From contig CM075943.1 in the NCBI GenBank assembly GCA_038030265.1, positions 44,764,001 to 44,828,000 of the forward strand: a DNA stretch of 64,000 nt. The letters are read 5' to 3'. Both the position numbers and the translations under genes were made by a program. Below are positions 12,501 through 23,373 of this stretch, in pieces (position 1 is the stretch's first letter; every line of letters begins with the position of its first letter). The notes beneath the pieces are model-generated. The model had not been told where the DNA came from. It did not search any database and was given only the letters and a program-made list of their open reading frames with translations. Source of the stretch: Corythucha ciliata (Eukaryota > Arthropoda > Insecta > Hemiptera > Tingidae).

Positions 12501-15350
12501 ATAATTCACGGATACCATGAGACAAAATGGCCCATTATAGCGGCTGAAATCGGGGGAAAACCCCAATTCCACGGCAAAAATTGAGAAACATCGCTAATGC
12601 GCGGCTAAAATGGAGAAAAATCGGTAATTCTCGGATAAAAATGAGGAAAATTGCTCGTTATAGCGACTAAAGTCGGGAAAAGCACGAATTCACAGCGACG
12701 AATTGCGAAACGTCACTGATTCGCGGCTAAAATGGAGAAAAATCACTAATACACGGATACAATTGAGGAAAATTGCTCATTATAGCGGCTAAAATCAGGG
12801 AAAACACGAATCCACGGCAATAATTGAGAAACATCGCTAATTCGCGTCTAAAATTGGGAAAATCGCTAAGTCTCGGGTAAAAATAAGGAAATTTACTTAC
12901 TATAGCGGCTAAATCGGGAAAAACACGAATCCACGACAAAAATTGAGAAACGTCGCTAATTCGCGGCTAAAATGAAGAAAAATCGCGAAAAGAAGCGCGC
13001 TGAATTATGGAAAAAAACGCTAAATCGTGGTTATTGAATGAAGGAAACGCCAATTGCGGCGCTAAATCACGGTTTAAAGCGAAAAAAATCACTAATTCGC
13101 GGCGAAAATTAAGGAAATGCGCTAATTCACGGATACCATGAGACAAAATGGCCCATTATAGCGGCTAAAATCGGGGGAAAACCCCGATTCCACGGCAAAA
13201 ATTGAGAAACATCGCTAATGCGCGGCTAAAATGGAGAAAAATCGGTAATTCTCGGATAAAAATGAGGAAAATTGCTCGTTATAGCGACTAAAATCGGGAA
13301 AAACACGAATTCACGGCAACAATTGCGAAACGTCACTGATTCGCGGCTAAAATGGAGAAAAATCACTAATACACGGATACAATTGAGGAAAATTGCTCAT
13401 TATAGCTAAAATCAGGGAAAACACGAATCCACGGCAATAATTGAGAAACATCGCTAATTCGCGTCTAAAATGGGGAAAAATCGCTAAGTCTCGGCTAAAA
13501 ATGAGGAAATTTACTTACTATAGCGGCTAAAATCGGGAAAAACACGAATTCACGGCAACAAAATGCGAAACGTCGCTAATTCGCGGCCAAAATGGAGAAA
13601 AATCACTAATACACGGAAACAATTGAGGAAAATTTCTCATTATAGATAAAAACAGGGAAAACACGAATCCACGGCAATAATTGAGAAACACCGCTAATTC
13701 GCGTCTAAAATGGAGAAAAATTGCTAAGTCTCGGCTGAAAATGAGGAAATTTACTTACTATAGCGGCTAAAATCGGGAAAAACACGAATTCACGGCAACA
13801 AATTGCGAAACGTCGCTAATTCGCGGCTAAAATGGAGAAAAATCGCTAATTCGCCGATGACACTGAGAAAAAGAGCGCTAAAGTTTGGAAAAACGCCAAA
13901 TCGTGGTCACATGAACGGAGCAAACACCAATTATTGACTAAAAAAATGATAAAATTCTATAATTTCCCATTAAAATTGAGACAAAGCGTTGAAGTTCAGA
14001 ATAAACGCTAATTCGTCGCTAAAATTACAAAAAACACAAACTCGCTTATTTGCGAGCTCAAGTAAAAGACAAACACTAATCCGCGGCGCAAATTAAGGAA
14101 AACCGCTAATTCACGGCGTATAACATGGGAGAAAATGGCTCGTTTTCAGCGGCTAAAATCAGGGAAAACACGAATTCACGGTAAAAATTGAAAAGAATCG
14201 ATATTTACGGCTAACATGGAGAAAAATCGATTAGCTGACGAATGAATTGAAGACAAAGCGCTGAAGTACAGAGAAGAAAGGTAATTCGACCTTAAAATTA
14301 AAAAAAAAAAAAACACCAATTTGCTTCGAGCTCAAGTGAGAAAAAGCGCTAATAATTCACGGCTAAAAGTGAAGAAAATCACTAATCCGGGGCGAAAATT
14401 GGGAAGATGCGCTAATTCACGGATAAAATTGGGAACAGTGGCTCATTATAGCGGCTAAAATCGGGGAAAACGGGAATATTCACGGCAAAAATTTAGAAGA
14501 AACGCTAATTCACCGATGAAATTGAAAAGAAGTGCGAAAATTGTGGTTATATTAGAAAGGATGAATAAACGTCAATTCGTGGCTTCTCGCGAGGCAATTT
14601 CGTGGCTGAAAATGAATAAAAACCGCTAATCCGCGGCAAAATGAGGAAAGAGCGCTAATTATTCTCAGATGAAATTCAGGAAATGCGCTGATGGCTTTGA
14701 AAATTGGGAAAACAGGGAATAGCGTTCGTTCGTGGCAAAATGGGCAGAAAATCTTTAACTCACGGCTGAAGTTGAGAAAAAGCGCTAGTTCGCGGAATAA
14801 GTGGAGACAAAGTGCTAAAACGTGCGGCTAAAATTGAGAAAAATTACTAATTTGCGGATACAATTTTATGAAAGTGAAAAGAAAACTTGAGAAATAGTGC
14901 TAATGTTCGCGGCTAAAAATGTAAAAAAAAAGAAGAAAACAAATTATTATTCGCTTAAATACTCTTATAACTCTGAAAACGATTATTTGCGTCCGAAACT
15001 GAGAAGGTTCGCTTATTCACGCTAAAATTGAGGAAATGTACAAAGGGAACTCGGTCGCTGGTTTGAGCTCGCGGATAAAAAGTTCAGCAGAAAAACACTT
15101 ATTCGATGTTCAAAGTTGTGAAAACGTTGTTTGTTCCTGGCTAAGGGGCGAGAAAAAGCGCTAATTCAAGGTCAAATTGGGGGGGAAAAAACGATCATTC
15201 GCAGCTGAAAATGAGACAACGTTATAGTCCGTGGTTTCTGGAGGCGACTTTGCGGCTCAAATTGGGGGAAAAAAAACAAGGCTGATTAAAGGCTACACCA
15301 AAATTCGTGGTTTCTAGAGGTCAATTTGTGTCTATACATTTGAGAAAAAA
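9530..15350. repeat. ~31-bp minisatellite with 378-bp higher-order repeat, inside an intron
   Basis: The monomers are variants of CGCTAATTCGCGGCTAAAAT followed by a GAGAAAAAT-type tail, about 30-33 bases. Between about 10240 and 13400 they are organised into a longer unit marked by CCATGAGAC. The marker sits at 10624, 11003, 11383, 11760, 12138, 12515 and 13136, spacings of 379, 380, 377, 378, 377 and 621. Units come in two versions, with GGTATGG or AAAATGG after the marker, in the order A A B B A B B. Outer monomers are more diverged. No coding capacity is seen. Confidence 0.9.
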
Positions 15351-16400
15351 CCGTGAATGAATGCGTACCTAGTACATAATTAATCCAGAGACTATATGAA
15401 GGTCAATACAGGTTACTAGGACTTCCAGCTCAAAGGCTCAAAGGAAGAGGGTTGGGGGGAGCGATCATAGACGAATTATTGAGGCCTTTTTGCCCCCCCG
15501 TGATGGGTAGAATTTTTTTTTTGGTTTTTTTCGTAGCGTAAAACTTGGAGCTTTTAAGAAGAATTATAGAGCGCTCGACGTTGTGGGGCTTGAACAAGAA
15601 AGAAAAAGAAATGAAGTTATGATGTAGTTGCGGTGGAAGAGAAGAGCACAAAAAAAAAAGTTTTTACGTACAACTTTTAATGAGACTTGGTTTGGTGCAT
15701 GACGAGCCGTGGGGGGGGGGGGGTCTCGTGAAGAAGGAAGACTTGATGCGAGACTTTGGTTTTTGAATGAAAACTCGTAACGAAAGAATTTCTTGGAACC
15801 CGTGGAATGCGTTTTCCCCTTTCAAACAGTCACTAAAGGGCTTCCCTTACGAAACTTTCGATCGAGGGGTGAAAACTTTTATTCTCCTCGGCGGGGGTTT
15901 TCCGTTCAAAATAATATATTGTAGAAATCAAAACAGTTTTGTCGCTGAAGTGCCTACCGTGTTGGACCAGAATAACCCGGTTTTAGAAGTTTAATTTTAA
16001 GAGTGCTAACACTTTTATTTTTGTTTTATCATTAAAACGGACGCATTTATTTATAGTCCAGTCACTTCCTGCACGAGGTGGCATTTTTTTATGTATTTTG
16101 TAAAAACAACGAAGTATAGCTTACGTATACTACGTCACACCTTTCAAATAAGGCCAAGTTCCTTTTCTGAATCGATCAGAAAAAGATTTCATTCATACGT
16201 ATCAACAAATAAGACGGGAAAAGTATAGCGGAGCATACTAACTGCTCATATTTCTTCATCCGTCCCCCTCACCCCGTTCTCGACCATGCACCCACCACCT
16301 CATGCTCATTCACTCGCTCCACTGAATGAATTTTCTGAATCAATTCCTTTCTCTATTTTTTTTTTTTTTTGTTTTGTTTTATCTCTCCCTACTCCATCAG

Positions 16401-16558
16401 GCTTGTGGTCCGTCAAATTGGAGAGCTACCGGGACTGGTTCCTTTTAGACGACATGATGAAACCGGACGAGTCGAAACGAGTGGGAAAATGCAGCTACGA
16501 GACAAATGAGAGCACTTACGGTCATCAAGGGTCTTTCAGAAAAATTCAAGTGGACTAA
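16401..16558 (+). CDS. CRAL-TRIO domain protein, terminal exon with stop
   Basis: With the C carried over from 5554, this exon reads R-LWSVKLESYRDWFLLDD, then PDESKRVGK, and ends GHQGSFRKIQVD-stop. Insect CRAL-TRIO proteins characteristically end with a W-x(3)-L-x-x-(Y/N)-R-x-W(F/L) helix, a DE-x-(K/R)R segment and a final G-SFRK-(L/I)-x-(V/I)-D, so both family and frame are well supported. The acceptor follows a T-rich stretch. The exon is complete from the acceptor to TAA at 16556-16558. The ligand cannot be predicted from this end of the protein. Confidence 0.87.
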
Positions 16559-16810
16559 TTAATTCATTCTCGTTTATTTTTAATTATTATTTAATACTTG
16601 TTTCTTTTATTATTAATCAATGTTAGATACTTGCTATTCTGTTGTATTAATATGTGTGAATGTTGTTTTTTTTTTTCTTCAAAAAATCTATTGTTCTTTA
16701 TTTTCCATATTTTTTTGCCTTTTTATAATGTTAATTGTTTACTCCTGAAAACATGCTTAATTTATTTGGCCAAAAAGTACCTTTAATTTACGTGTATTTC
16801 AGCTTTTGTA

Positions 16811-16887
16811 AATAAATATTATCGGTTTTATTGTGAACCATTTTGAAGTGCCAGCATAGCAAATTAAATACAAAAAAAATGAATAAA
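16811..16887 (+). promoter_or_regulatory. Candidate poly(A) signals of the CRAL-TRIO gene
   Basis: AATAAA occurs at 16811-16816 and again at 16882-16887, about 250 and 325 bases after the stop codon, in AT-rich sequence. Either could end the transcript. The choice is inference from position and motif only. Confidence 0.5.
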
Positions 16888-17112
16888 ATAAACGTGTTTC
16901 CTCCTGCTCATGTATATGTGTGTGGGTCGCACATGGGCTGACGATTTGGGTGAACGTCGAATCGATTTCGAAGAGTCACCACTCAGCGTTGCCTAACTGA
17001 CATTTTGCTTGTCCCGTCAAAAGTCGGTCCAAATGTACTCCATCCCGCCAACAAAATCGTCAAAAAAATGAATAATGGTACGGAACAATTTCAACAATTG
17101 TTCCACTTTTCG

Positions 17113-17219
17113 AGCAAGGTGTTTGGAACATGTTCGGGAGCGGAATTGCCGTGGAAACAGCCAATAAAATTTAATCATTCGTTGAACATCTACTCCGAAC
17201 ATGTTCAAAACACCTTGCT
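17113..17219. repeat. Hairpin with 25-base arms
   Basis: The arm at 17113-17137 starts AGCAAGGTGTTT and ends GAACATGTTCGG. The arm at 17195-17219 is its reverse complement with a single mismatch. The spacer is 57 bases. Both arms contain the palindrome GAACATGTTC. It could be a small foldback MITE or a precursor-like RNA hairpin. There is no obvious target duplication. Confidence 0.6.
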
Positions 17220-17224
17220 TGAAC

Positions 17225-18600
17225 CGACCTATAGTCAATGCCGGCTTTAAAGGACGGGTGAGGGTGAGCCGGGCGACCGCCTGCGGGCGCCGTGTCCTGA
17301 GGAGCCTGTCTATAGCAAAACGATGGGGCAAAGCGCATTTGATTTATGAATACATATTAAATTCGAACCTCGTTCAAGCGTATATATCATTATTGTCTAC
17401 GACGTGGGCGTCATAAGTGTCATTGTCATTCTCTCTAACAGTCAGTGCAGTACGAGGTAGGCGGACCGGGCGCCCTCAGGCGAGGTCTTGGGCCGTGGGG
17501 GGAAGGCCCCGGAAAAGCAGACACTTGGAAAAATGAGGATTTTAAGGTTTTATGCTCATTGAACAAGGTATATTTGAAAATAAGTACGAGCGGCTGACAG
17601 TGCGTTAGCGCCAATTCTCGGCTTCTGAAATCAAGTTCGTGGCACAAACTAAGAAAAATGATAATGCATGCGCAGATAACAGTGAGAAAATCGCTAATTA
17701 GCGGCTAAAATTAAGAAAAGTGCTAATTCGTGGATAAAATTAGGGTAAAATCACACTCATTAGCGGTTAAAATACAGAAAAATACGAATTCGTGTCAATA
17801 ATTCAATAAAATCGCTAATTTGGGGCTAAAATGGAGAACAATAATTGCTGATTCGCGGCTGAAATCAAGAAGAAGGGCTGAAGTGAGGAAAAACGCTTAT
17901 TCGCGTTTTGAAATGGAGAAAAAGTCAATTCACGGCTTCTGCAGGTAACTTCTTTGCAGTAAGTGAACAAAATCGTTAATCCAAGGCCAAATTCAGAAGA
18001 AGCACTTGCTAATTCTGAAGGAGAATTGCTCATGTTTGGCTGAAAAATTTGGACAACCGCCAATTCGAGAGTAGAAGCGAGAAAAGGTGCTAATTCGGCG
18101 GTTAAATTGAGAAAACCCGCTAAATATCATTTAAAGCGGCATAAAACAAAGAAAAATCGCGGCTAAAATTGCGAAAATCGTCAATTCACTGCTAAAATTG
18201 AGAGAAACGGTATTCACGGCCGAAATTAAGAAAAATCGCTTACTCGCGGCTAACATCAGACAAAACCACTGATGATTCGTGGTTTCTGCAGGGGTCAAAT
18301 TCGATTAAAGCTGAGAAAAAGCGCTAAATAGTTATAAAGGCTAATTGTGAAGAAAAAAAGACTGCTAATTTGACGCTAAAATCCGAGAAATACGAAAATT
18401 CAAAGAGAAAAAGCTCAGATATGAAGGAAAAATTGAGACAAACCTCTAATTCGCGACTAAAATTGAAAAATCGCTATTTCGCCGTTACCAGGAAGAGGTC
18501 ATTTAGCTTAAAATTGAGAAAAACAACTAAATCATTGTAAAACTTGGCTAATTCACTGCTAAAACTGAGAAGAACGGTAATTCCCAAGCTTGGGAAACTT
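17225..18600. repeat. GC-rich motif plus diverged copy of the ~31-bp minisatellite
   Basis: About 17260-17330 repeats the GAGCCGGGCGACC...GCGGGCGCC...TAGCAAAA pattern seen at 9380-9410. A second GGACCGGGCGCCCTCAGGCG block lies at about 17465. From about 17640 to 18590 there are diverged monomers such as CGCTAATTAGCGGCTAAAATTAAG, the same family as at 9530-15350 but without a 378-bp unit. No gene is seen here. Confidence 0.65.
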
Positions 18601-18884
18601 GTACCATTTTCAAGCACTGGTTTTTGTTGAAAAATGCTCACATTAAACGTTGAAATAAATCGAGTCAAACAAGTCAACTCCTCCTATAAATGTATTATAG
18701 AAGCAAATAGCTTCGGGGCATGTCAATTGCTGTCGAACCATCTTTTTTGTTTTTGCTTGGCGACAGAAACAGATGTGTCATGACAATTACTGCTGAGTGT
18801 AAAGACTTTACTGTCCTGCCACCTTTTCAGAAATCATTCCGCTAGATGTCGTCAGTAGCTGGTATTCCCCTTTTTTTTTTCAAT

Positions 18885-19240
18885 TTGCCTTGAAATTTTG
18901 GCATGTTCTTCCTGTTGGCCACTCAAGTCCCTACAGCAGGCAGGCCAACAGTTTCTGTAAGAGTCGGATAGACGTGAAAAATCTGTCGAAAACAAGAGTT
19001 ACGTCACTTTTTTTGACGGTCGCAAGAAATTTGGAGACAACTCTTTCCCATAACGTCAAATCTGGATCTGCTGCTTCTTCTTTGCCGCTGTAGATCTTGT
19101 TTCTTGTGTATTCGGTTTTAGCGTCACAAGGCGCTTTTATGGGCTTCAGGGGCGTATACTGTTTTAGGGAGGATCTCCCCTTGAATTTCGCCCTCGTACC
19201 TCGTCGACGTAGTACGTCTTGGGGGCGTCCGCTGGCTTCT
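18885..19240 (-). pseudogene. piggyBac-type transposase fossil
   Basis: On the minus strand the frame reads KFKGRSSLKQYTPLKPIK, beginning at 19188. It then gives YSGKEEAADP and, after a spacer, VFDRFFTSIRLLQKLL. KGRSSLKQYxPxKPIK is the piggyBac block after the first catalytic aspartate. (V/F)D-x-FFTS-x-x-LL carries the second catalytic aspartate. A TAG follows LLACLL, then the frame continues with GLEWPTGRTCQNF. The segment between KPIK and YSGK is shorter than usual, so there is an internal deletion. It is much more decayed than the piggyBac gene at 26637 and its motif wording differs, so I take it to be a different lineage. Confidence 0.7.
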
Positions 19241-19439
19241 CTGGGAAGTTATAATTCATTTTTGAGGCTATCGTTTCGAAACAATTTCTTGATCACAACC
19301 AAGCAGAAATCAATCCTTGATTTCTTACCGTTGGAGAATGCAAAGTGGTTACCCTAACCGTGGTTTTAATGATAAAATGAATTATGAGATGAATTCAAGT
19401 GATTTCTAGCGGATGTTTGCGGTAATAAACGACTAAGGG

Positions 19440-19665
19440 GACCGTAGTCTCAGCGGTCTTCCTGGACGTTGCTCAAGCTTTCAACAAAGTTTAGCATCAA
19501 GGCCTGACGTTCAAATTGGAAAAAGATCTGCCAGATCAATTCTGTCGAATCATCGACTCTTATAGTAAGGGGGGAAATAAAAGAAGTTTCGGCAGGTGTC
19601 CCTCAAGGGAGCGTCCTGGGACCACTCCTCCATTTCCTCTACACGAGTGACTTGCCTAGCGAATG
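19440..19665 (+). pseudogene. Jockey-like reverse transcriptase fragment
   Basis: The frame reads AVFLDVAQAFNKV, then a stop where W is expected, then HQGLTFKLEK. After a frameshift it reads EVSAGVPQGSVLGPLLHFLY followed by TSDLP. These are RT blocks 2 and 3 of jockey-clade non-LTR elements. The stretch between them is shortened, and no fourth block with the (Y/F)xDD motif follows. This is an old, truncated fossil. Confidence 0.8.
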
Positions 19666-20023
19666 GTTGTTTATACGACTGCAGCAGCTGAGGCTCACTT
19701 CCGGAGTTGGAGGTCAAATTCAGGTACAACTAGAAACCCTCTTTTTCTTTGCTCAAAGTTCAAGGTTTCTGGTGATATTTTTTGAACTTTTTTTTTTTTT
19801 TTTAATGTCTCCCTATCAAAAAATTTGCCTTTCGAATCTTCATGTTATCAAAAAAACTTGCGTATCAATTAAGCCTTCTAATAGACCAAGAGCCAGCGAC
19901 GTAAAAAGTGCAACCAGAGTGTCTTCAGCTTCCCCAGAACAAAATTCTCTGACTCAGCAAATTTTGCATGGTTATCCAAATTGATATTGTTAGTAAGATC
20001 GCTTAAACTACGAGGTTTAGTAG

Positions 20024-20200
20024 GTAATGTATGCATTAAGTTGTCGCCGTAGGAGCCTACATTGTCAGTCTTCCTCGTTGAGGTGCGTCAAAAACGAACC
20101 GGTTTCGGCTATTTGCCATCCGTTTTGAAGCACGTCAACAAGGGAAGACAATCAATGCAGGCCCCTACGAGCTACGACTATAACTTTATGCATGCATTAC
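20024..20200. repeat. Imperfect ~177-bp palindrome (foldback) with hammerhead-like centre
   Basis: The left arm contains TAATGTATGCAT, GTAGGAGCCTACATTG, AGTCTTCC and CGTCAAAAACG. The complement of the right arm contains TAATGCATGCAT, GTAGGGGCCTGCATTG, TGTCTTCC and CTTCAAAACG in the same order. The non-palindromic centre, 20099-20121 on the minus strand, reads GGATGGCAAATAGCCGAAAC. That resembles core II plus stem II plus the GAAA core of a hammerhead ribozyme. The element has no coding capacity and its flanks show no clear target duplication. Confidence 0.6.
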
Positions 20201-20904
20201 GTTATCCAAATACATAATTATATGGGGGAAAAAAGGACAAATTCATAACGCTGCCTCTGCCGGTCGTCGAACTCAACAGAAGCTCTTCCTTTTTTTCTAA
20301 TTCCCAACAGTGTATTCACAATATTATCCCACTCCTTCCATGGGCAAATATGAAATGAAACGGAAAAAATCCTAAATTGTGCGCTAATAATCGATTAATA
20401 CCAGACCGGTACAAAACGTCAAGGTCAAGTCTAGTGACAATCTGCCTTCCGGTACAGCCATCCAAAGAGTTAAATCAAACTCATGCTCATGAGGGAGAGA
20501 TTTACTCACGAATTCAGAGTTTTTAATAGTTAACATTTTCTCGTAGAGAAAGTGAGGTAAATTAAATTTTGAGTAAACCATTGGAAAGTTGAGAAAAAGG
20601 AGAAGTTTTCGTGGGGTCCAACGATCTGAAGAGCAGTGGCGGCTATTTATTGAACCAGCACGACAAAAGTGCCACGTTTTTTCGCATGTTGACGATTCTA
20701 ATTGGTCTCATTCCATTGGTACGGAATACCGTAGATTTCAAAACTGTCTCACTTTTGAATAAAAGTTCATTTCGACCCAAGAAACCGACGTTTTTGGTAA
20801 AAAATTACGTTTTCTGTGAAAAAAACGCTCATACATAACTCGACAGGAGAGTGAGATAGGCCTAATAGTAATTTTGTACTCCATTTTACTTCCATGTTCC
20901 CCTT

Positions 20905-21022
20905 GGAAGCATGAAAAAAATCGCTTTGCCATTTTTCCCTGACTTTTCTCATAAATTCACGAAATTCCCTGACTTTTCCAGTTTTAGAAAATTCCCGGTT
21001 TTCCAGGTCTGTAGACACCCTG
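20905..21022 (-). repeat. CCCTGACTTTTC repeat with CAGGGTGTCTAC end
   Basis: CCCTGACTTTTC occurs twice (near 20938 and 20970) and the segment ends GTCTGTAGACACCCTG. On the minus strand this is a CAGGGTGTCTAC terminus. I recognise this combination as a widespread dispersed repeat end in animal genomes. The opposite end was not identified. Confidence 0.45.
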
Positions 21023-21185
21023 TGCAACTATTTGCATACTTTTCTTGCCCTGCGCATAAAACCGAGAATAATTCCCTAATAGTGGGAAAAATGTTCTGCC
21101 TCAATTTGGACGTGACGAAACCGGCGGCATCAAAGTTACACTTTTGGGGAGAAGTAGCAAAAATTCCGGTCAGACGGCAATAGTA
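21023..21185. repeat. Dispersed repeat, copy related to 25630-25815
   Basis: From TGCAACTATTTGCATAC to TTCCGGTCAGACG this stretch matches the reverse complement of 25630-25815. Shared words include GAGAATAATT, TAGTGGGAAAAAT, GGACGTGA and GTCAGACG. Both copies can be read through a similar short frame (AHKTENN versus AHKFENN), but neither shows a known domain. Confidence 0.5.
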
Positions 21186-21378
21186 TATTTCATATCAAGA
21201 GTAGAAAGTGAACAATATCGTGCGAGCGTTGTTAGACGAGAGAGAGGAGAGAAAGATATTTATTATGAGCACCTAAGTAGGTAACATAATCGTCAACAGA
21301 AAATAATAAATTCAAATAAATTAAGTTAAAAACAGAGTTATGTTAACAATAACTTGAGCTTACGTGACGAGATAACTA

Positions 21379-22860
21379 TCACAAGTTCGATATCACAAGC
21401 TTACCATCTTTATAACCCAAAATTTGGCTTAGGAACTCCTCGAAAGTAGAAAAACTGTTTTCCACAAAAAAAATCTTCAACTTTGATCGGAAATTTTCAA
21501 AATCCAGACTCACAAATTCAAGCGGAAGGGAATTGTAAAATTTAATGCCTCACCAATCAGCCCTACCCTGCGACTTGGCAAGCTTACAAAAGGGTGTGAT
21601 TAATCTGCCACAATTCCGAGTAGGATAACTTTGAATGGCCAAATCTTTTCTGGGCTTGTGTACATGAAGAAGGGAAATATACATATAAACCGCTGGTAAA
21701 GTCATGATCTTCAGGTTACGAAAATCAATTTTACAGTCGTCCCTATATTTTTTATTGCACATAATTCTAACTGCTTTGCGTTGGAGGGAAAAAATAGACT
21801 TAGCTCGCGCACTGTGTCCCCATGCAAGCAACCCATATGTGAGTGGCGAGTGAAGCAATGCGAAATACGTGCCTAAAAGCACCGAATTAGAAACAGAACG
21901 TTTCATACGCCTAAGAAGAAAAATTACTTTCGACAATTTCTTAGACGAAAATGAACAATGCCGATCCCAAACGAGGCGGTCGTCGATATGCAAGCCCAAG
22001 AATTTAACGGAGCGTCTTTCGTCACCGATGGTGGATCTGAAGTCCATAAACTCGGTCTTTTCCCTATTTAGAGGAAGTAGGTTGGCTGAAAACCAGTCCT
22101 CAGCTCTATCCAACGCGGCCTCAGCTTTCTCATCCACTGACGTTAACGAGTCATTCTTCACCAAGAGGGTGGTGTCATCAGCAAATAAAACGCAGTGAGT
22201 GGATGGACTTAAAGCGGCTGGAAAATCGTTGATGAAAATCAGAAACAGCACTGGCCCCAGAATAGACCCTTGAGGCACATCATGCTGGACAAGGGACAAA
22301 TCAGACACATCAGAACCAATTCTTGCAGCTTGCTTTCGGTTCGAAAGAAATGATGCAACAAGGTTAACAGCATCGGGTGAAAAGTTGTACCACTTTAATT
22401 TAGCCACAATCACCTTATGTGACACGCTGTCAAAAGCTTTCTTGAGGTCAATGAAAATCCCCCTCACGTGCTCCTTCTGTTCGAAACCAGCCAGAACCTC
22501 ATCAACAATATCAACAATCGCCGCCGTCGTGCTTTTACCAGCTCTAAAGCCAATCAAATCTACAATATTACTTTTCATTAATTTCTCCAAGATCTTGAAG
22601 AAAACTGGCAAAATACTTATAGGGCTGTAATTATTTGGGTCCAAACGATCGCCCCTCTTATATATAACTGAGACCAAAGACGTTTTAAGACACGTCGGAA
22701 AAAGACTAGCAGAAATACAACAAGTTATCAAGAATCTCATCGATAATGCTCGTTAGTATGGGAACGCTCAGGCCAAACCAATCAGGAGCTTTGCTGTTAT
22801 TCAGTGACAAAACGCTTTGCTTCACCGCAAGCTCACTCACATGCTTAAAATCGAATGTCT
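21379..22860 (-). pseudogene. CR1-like non-LTR retrotransposon ORF2, reverse transcriptase part
   Basis: This is an RT that copies element RNA at a nicked target. Visible blocks are LVSVIYKRGDR, NNYSPISILPVFFKILEKL, GIFIDLKKAFDSVSH, HDVPQGSILGPVLFLIFIND and the catalytic box CVLFADDTTLLV, followed by KTEFMDF and VKFLGLHID. The long open frame is 22740-21550. A TGA at 21552-21550 interrupts it, but the frame continues with GIKFYNSLPLEFVSLDFENF to a natural stop at 21379. Upstream, a frameshift near 22740 separates FDFKHVSEL...SKAPDWFGLS. The box lettering and the PHD-type ORF1 place it in the CR1/L2-like group. It is recently dead: few lesions. Confidence 0.85.
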
Positions 22861-23160
22861 GAAGAGGTTTATTACTTCGTCACCGGTTATTAGAGTATCG
22901 CTACTTAACACCTTTTGTAGCATTCTTTCAAAGCTATACAAAAATATATTAAACTCCCCATGAGGGGGCCTGTAAACAGTAACAATATTGGTCAGTTCAA
23001 TATAAAAAGAGGAGTATGAACTGTGATTGGTTTTCAGCTGGCAACATCTAAAGTTCGTTACGGCCAGAGAGTTCAAATGAACTCCAAGCTCTACACAATT
23101 GGAATTCGGGTCAAGACGCGACACAAAATTCGTTTCAATTATTTGTTTTCTTGTTCAAAT
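22861..23160 (-). pseudogene. CR1-like ORF2, endonuclease remnant
   Basis: The frame contains IVTVYRPPHGEFNIFL, then a LITGDEVINLF string. The first matches the APE-endonuclease strand with a YRPP motif. The second is the decayed ITGDFNI catalytic block. Immediately afterwards the sequence jumps to the RT-linker, so most of the endonuclease after GD(F)N is deleted. The copy cannot encode a working endonuclease. Confidence 0.7.
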
Positions 23161-23373
23161 CAAGCGGCACCGCTCTAATCGCTGTTCCTTCCCCAGTCCC
23201 AAGAACCACGCGGCCGGGCCTACGTGATTTTTCTTTACGTCCTGGGGGCGGCAGGAGGGGGACCGAAACAGGCAGGTCCTCAGCCAATATAGTGGTATAG
23301 GATCCTTGACTGGGACACCAACCGCAGCGTTCCGTCTTTTCCGGATAGGCCTGGAAGGGCCCTCAGTGACCTT

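Larger units (their letters stand above)
5555..16400 (+). other. 10.8-kb last intron of the CRAL-TRIO gene
   Basis: Donor GTAAGT at 5555 and acceptor TACTCCATCAG ending at 16400 bound this intron. From 5555 to about 8800 I see only AT-rich non-coding sequence with short G or C runs. A MITE lies at 8802-8937 and a large minisatellite at about 9530-15350. From 15360 to 16400 there is again no recognisable gene, only T and G homopolymers. The short open frames inside are not supported by any motif. Confidence 0.75.

Noticed and set aside
17128..17137. GAACATGTTC as a p53-type half-site
   Set aside because: It fits RRRCWWGYYY but is part of a hairpin arm. One 10-mer is too weak to claim a regulatory site.
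17017..17331. 104-aa minus-strand open frame and overlapping plus-strand frames
   Set aside because: They cover the 17113-17219 hairpin and GC-rich repeat. The composition follows the inverted repeat and no domain is visible.
19097..19357. 86-aa plus-strand open frame
   Set aside because: The minus strand of the same DNA carries piggyBac motifs, so this frame is a shadow.
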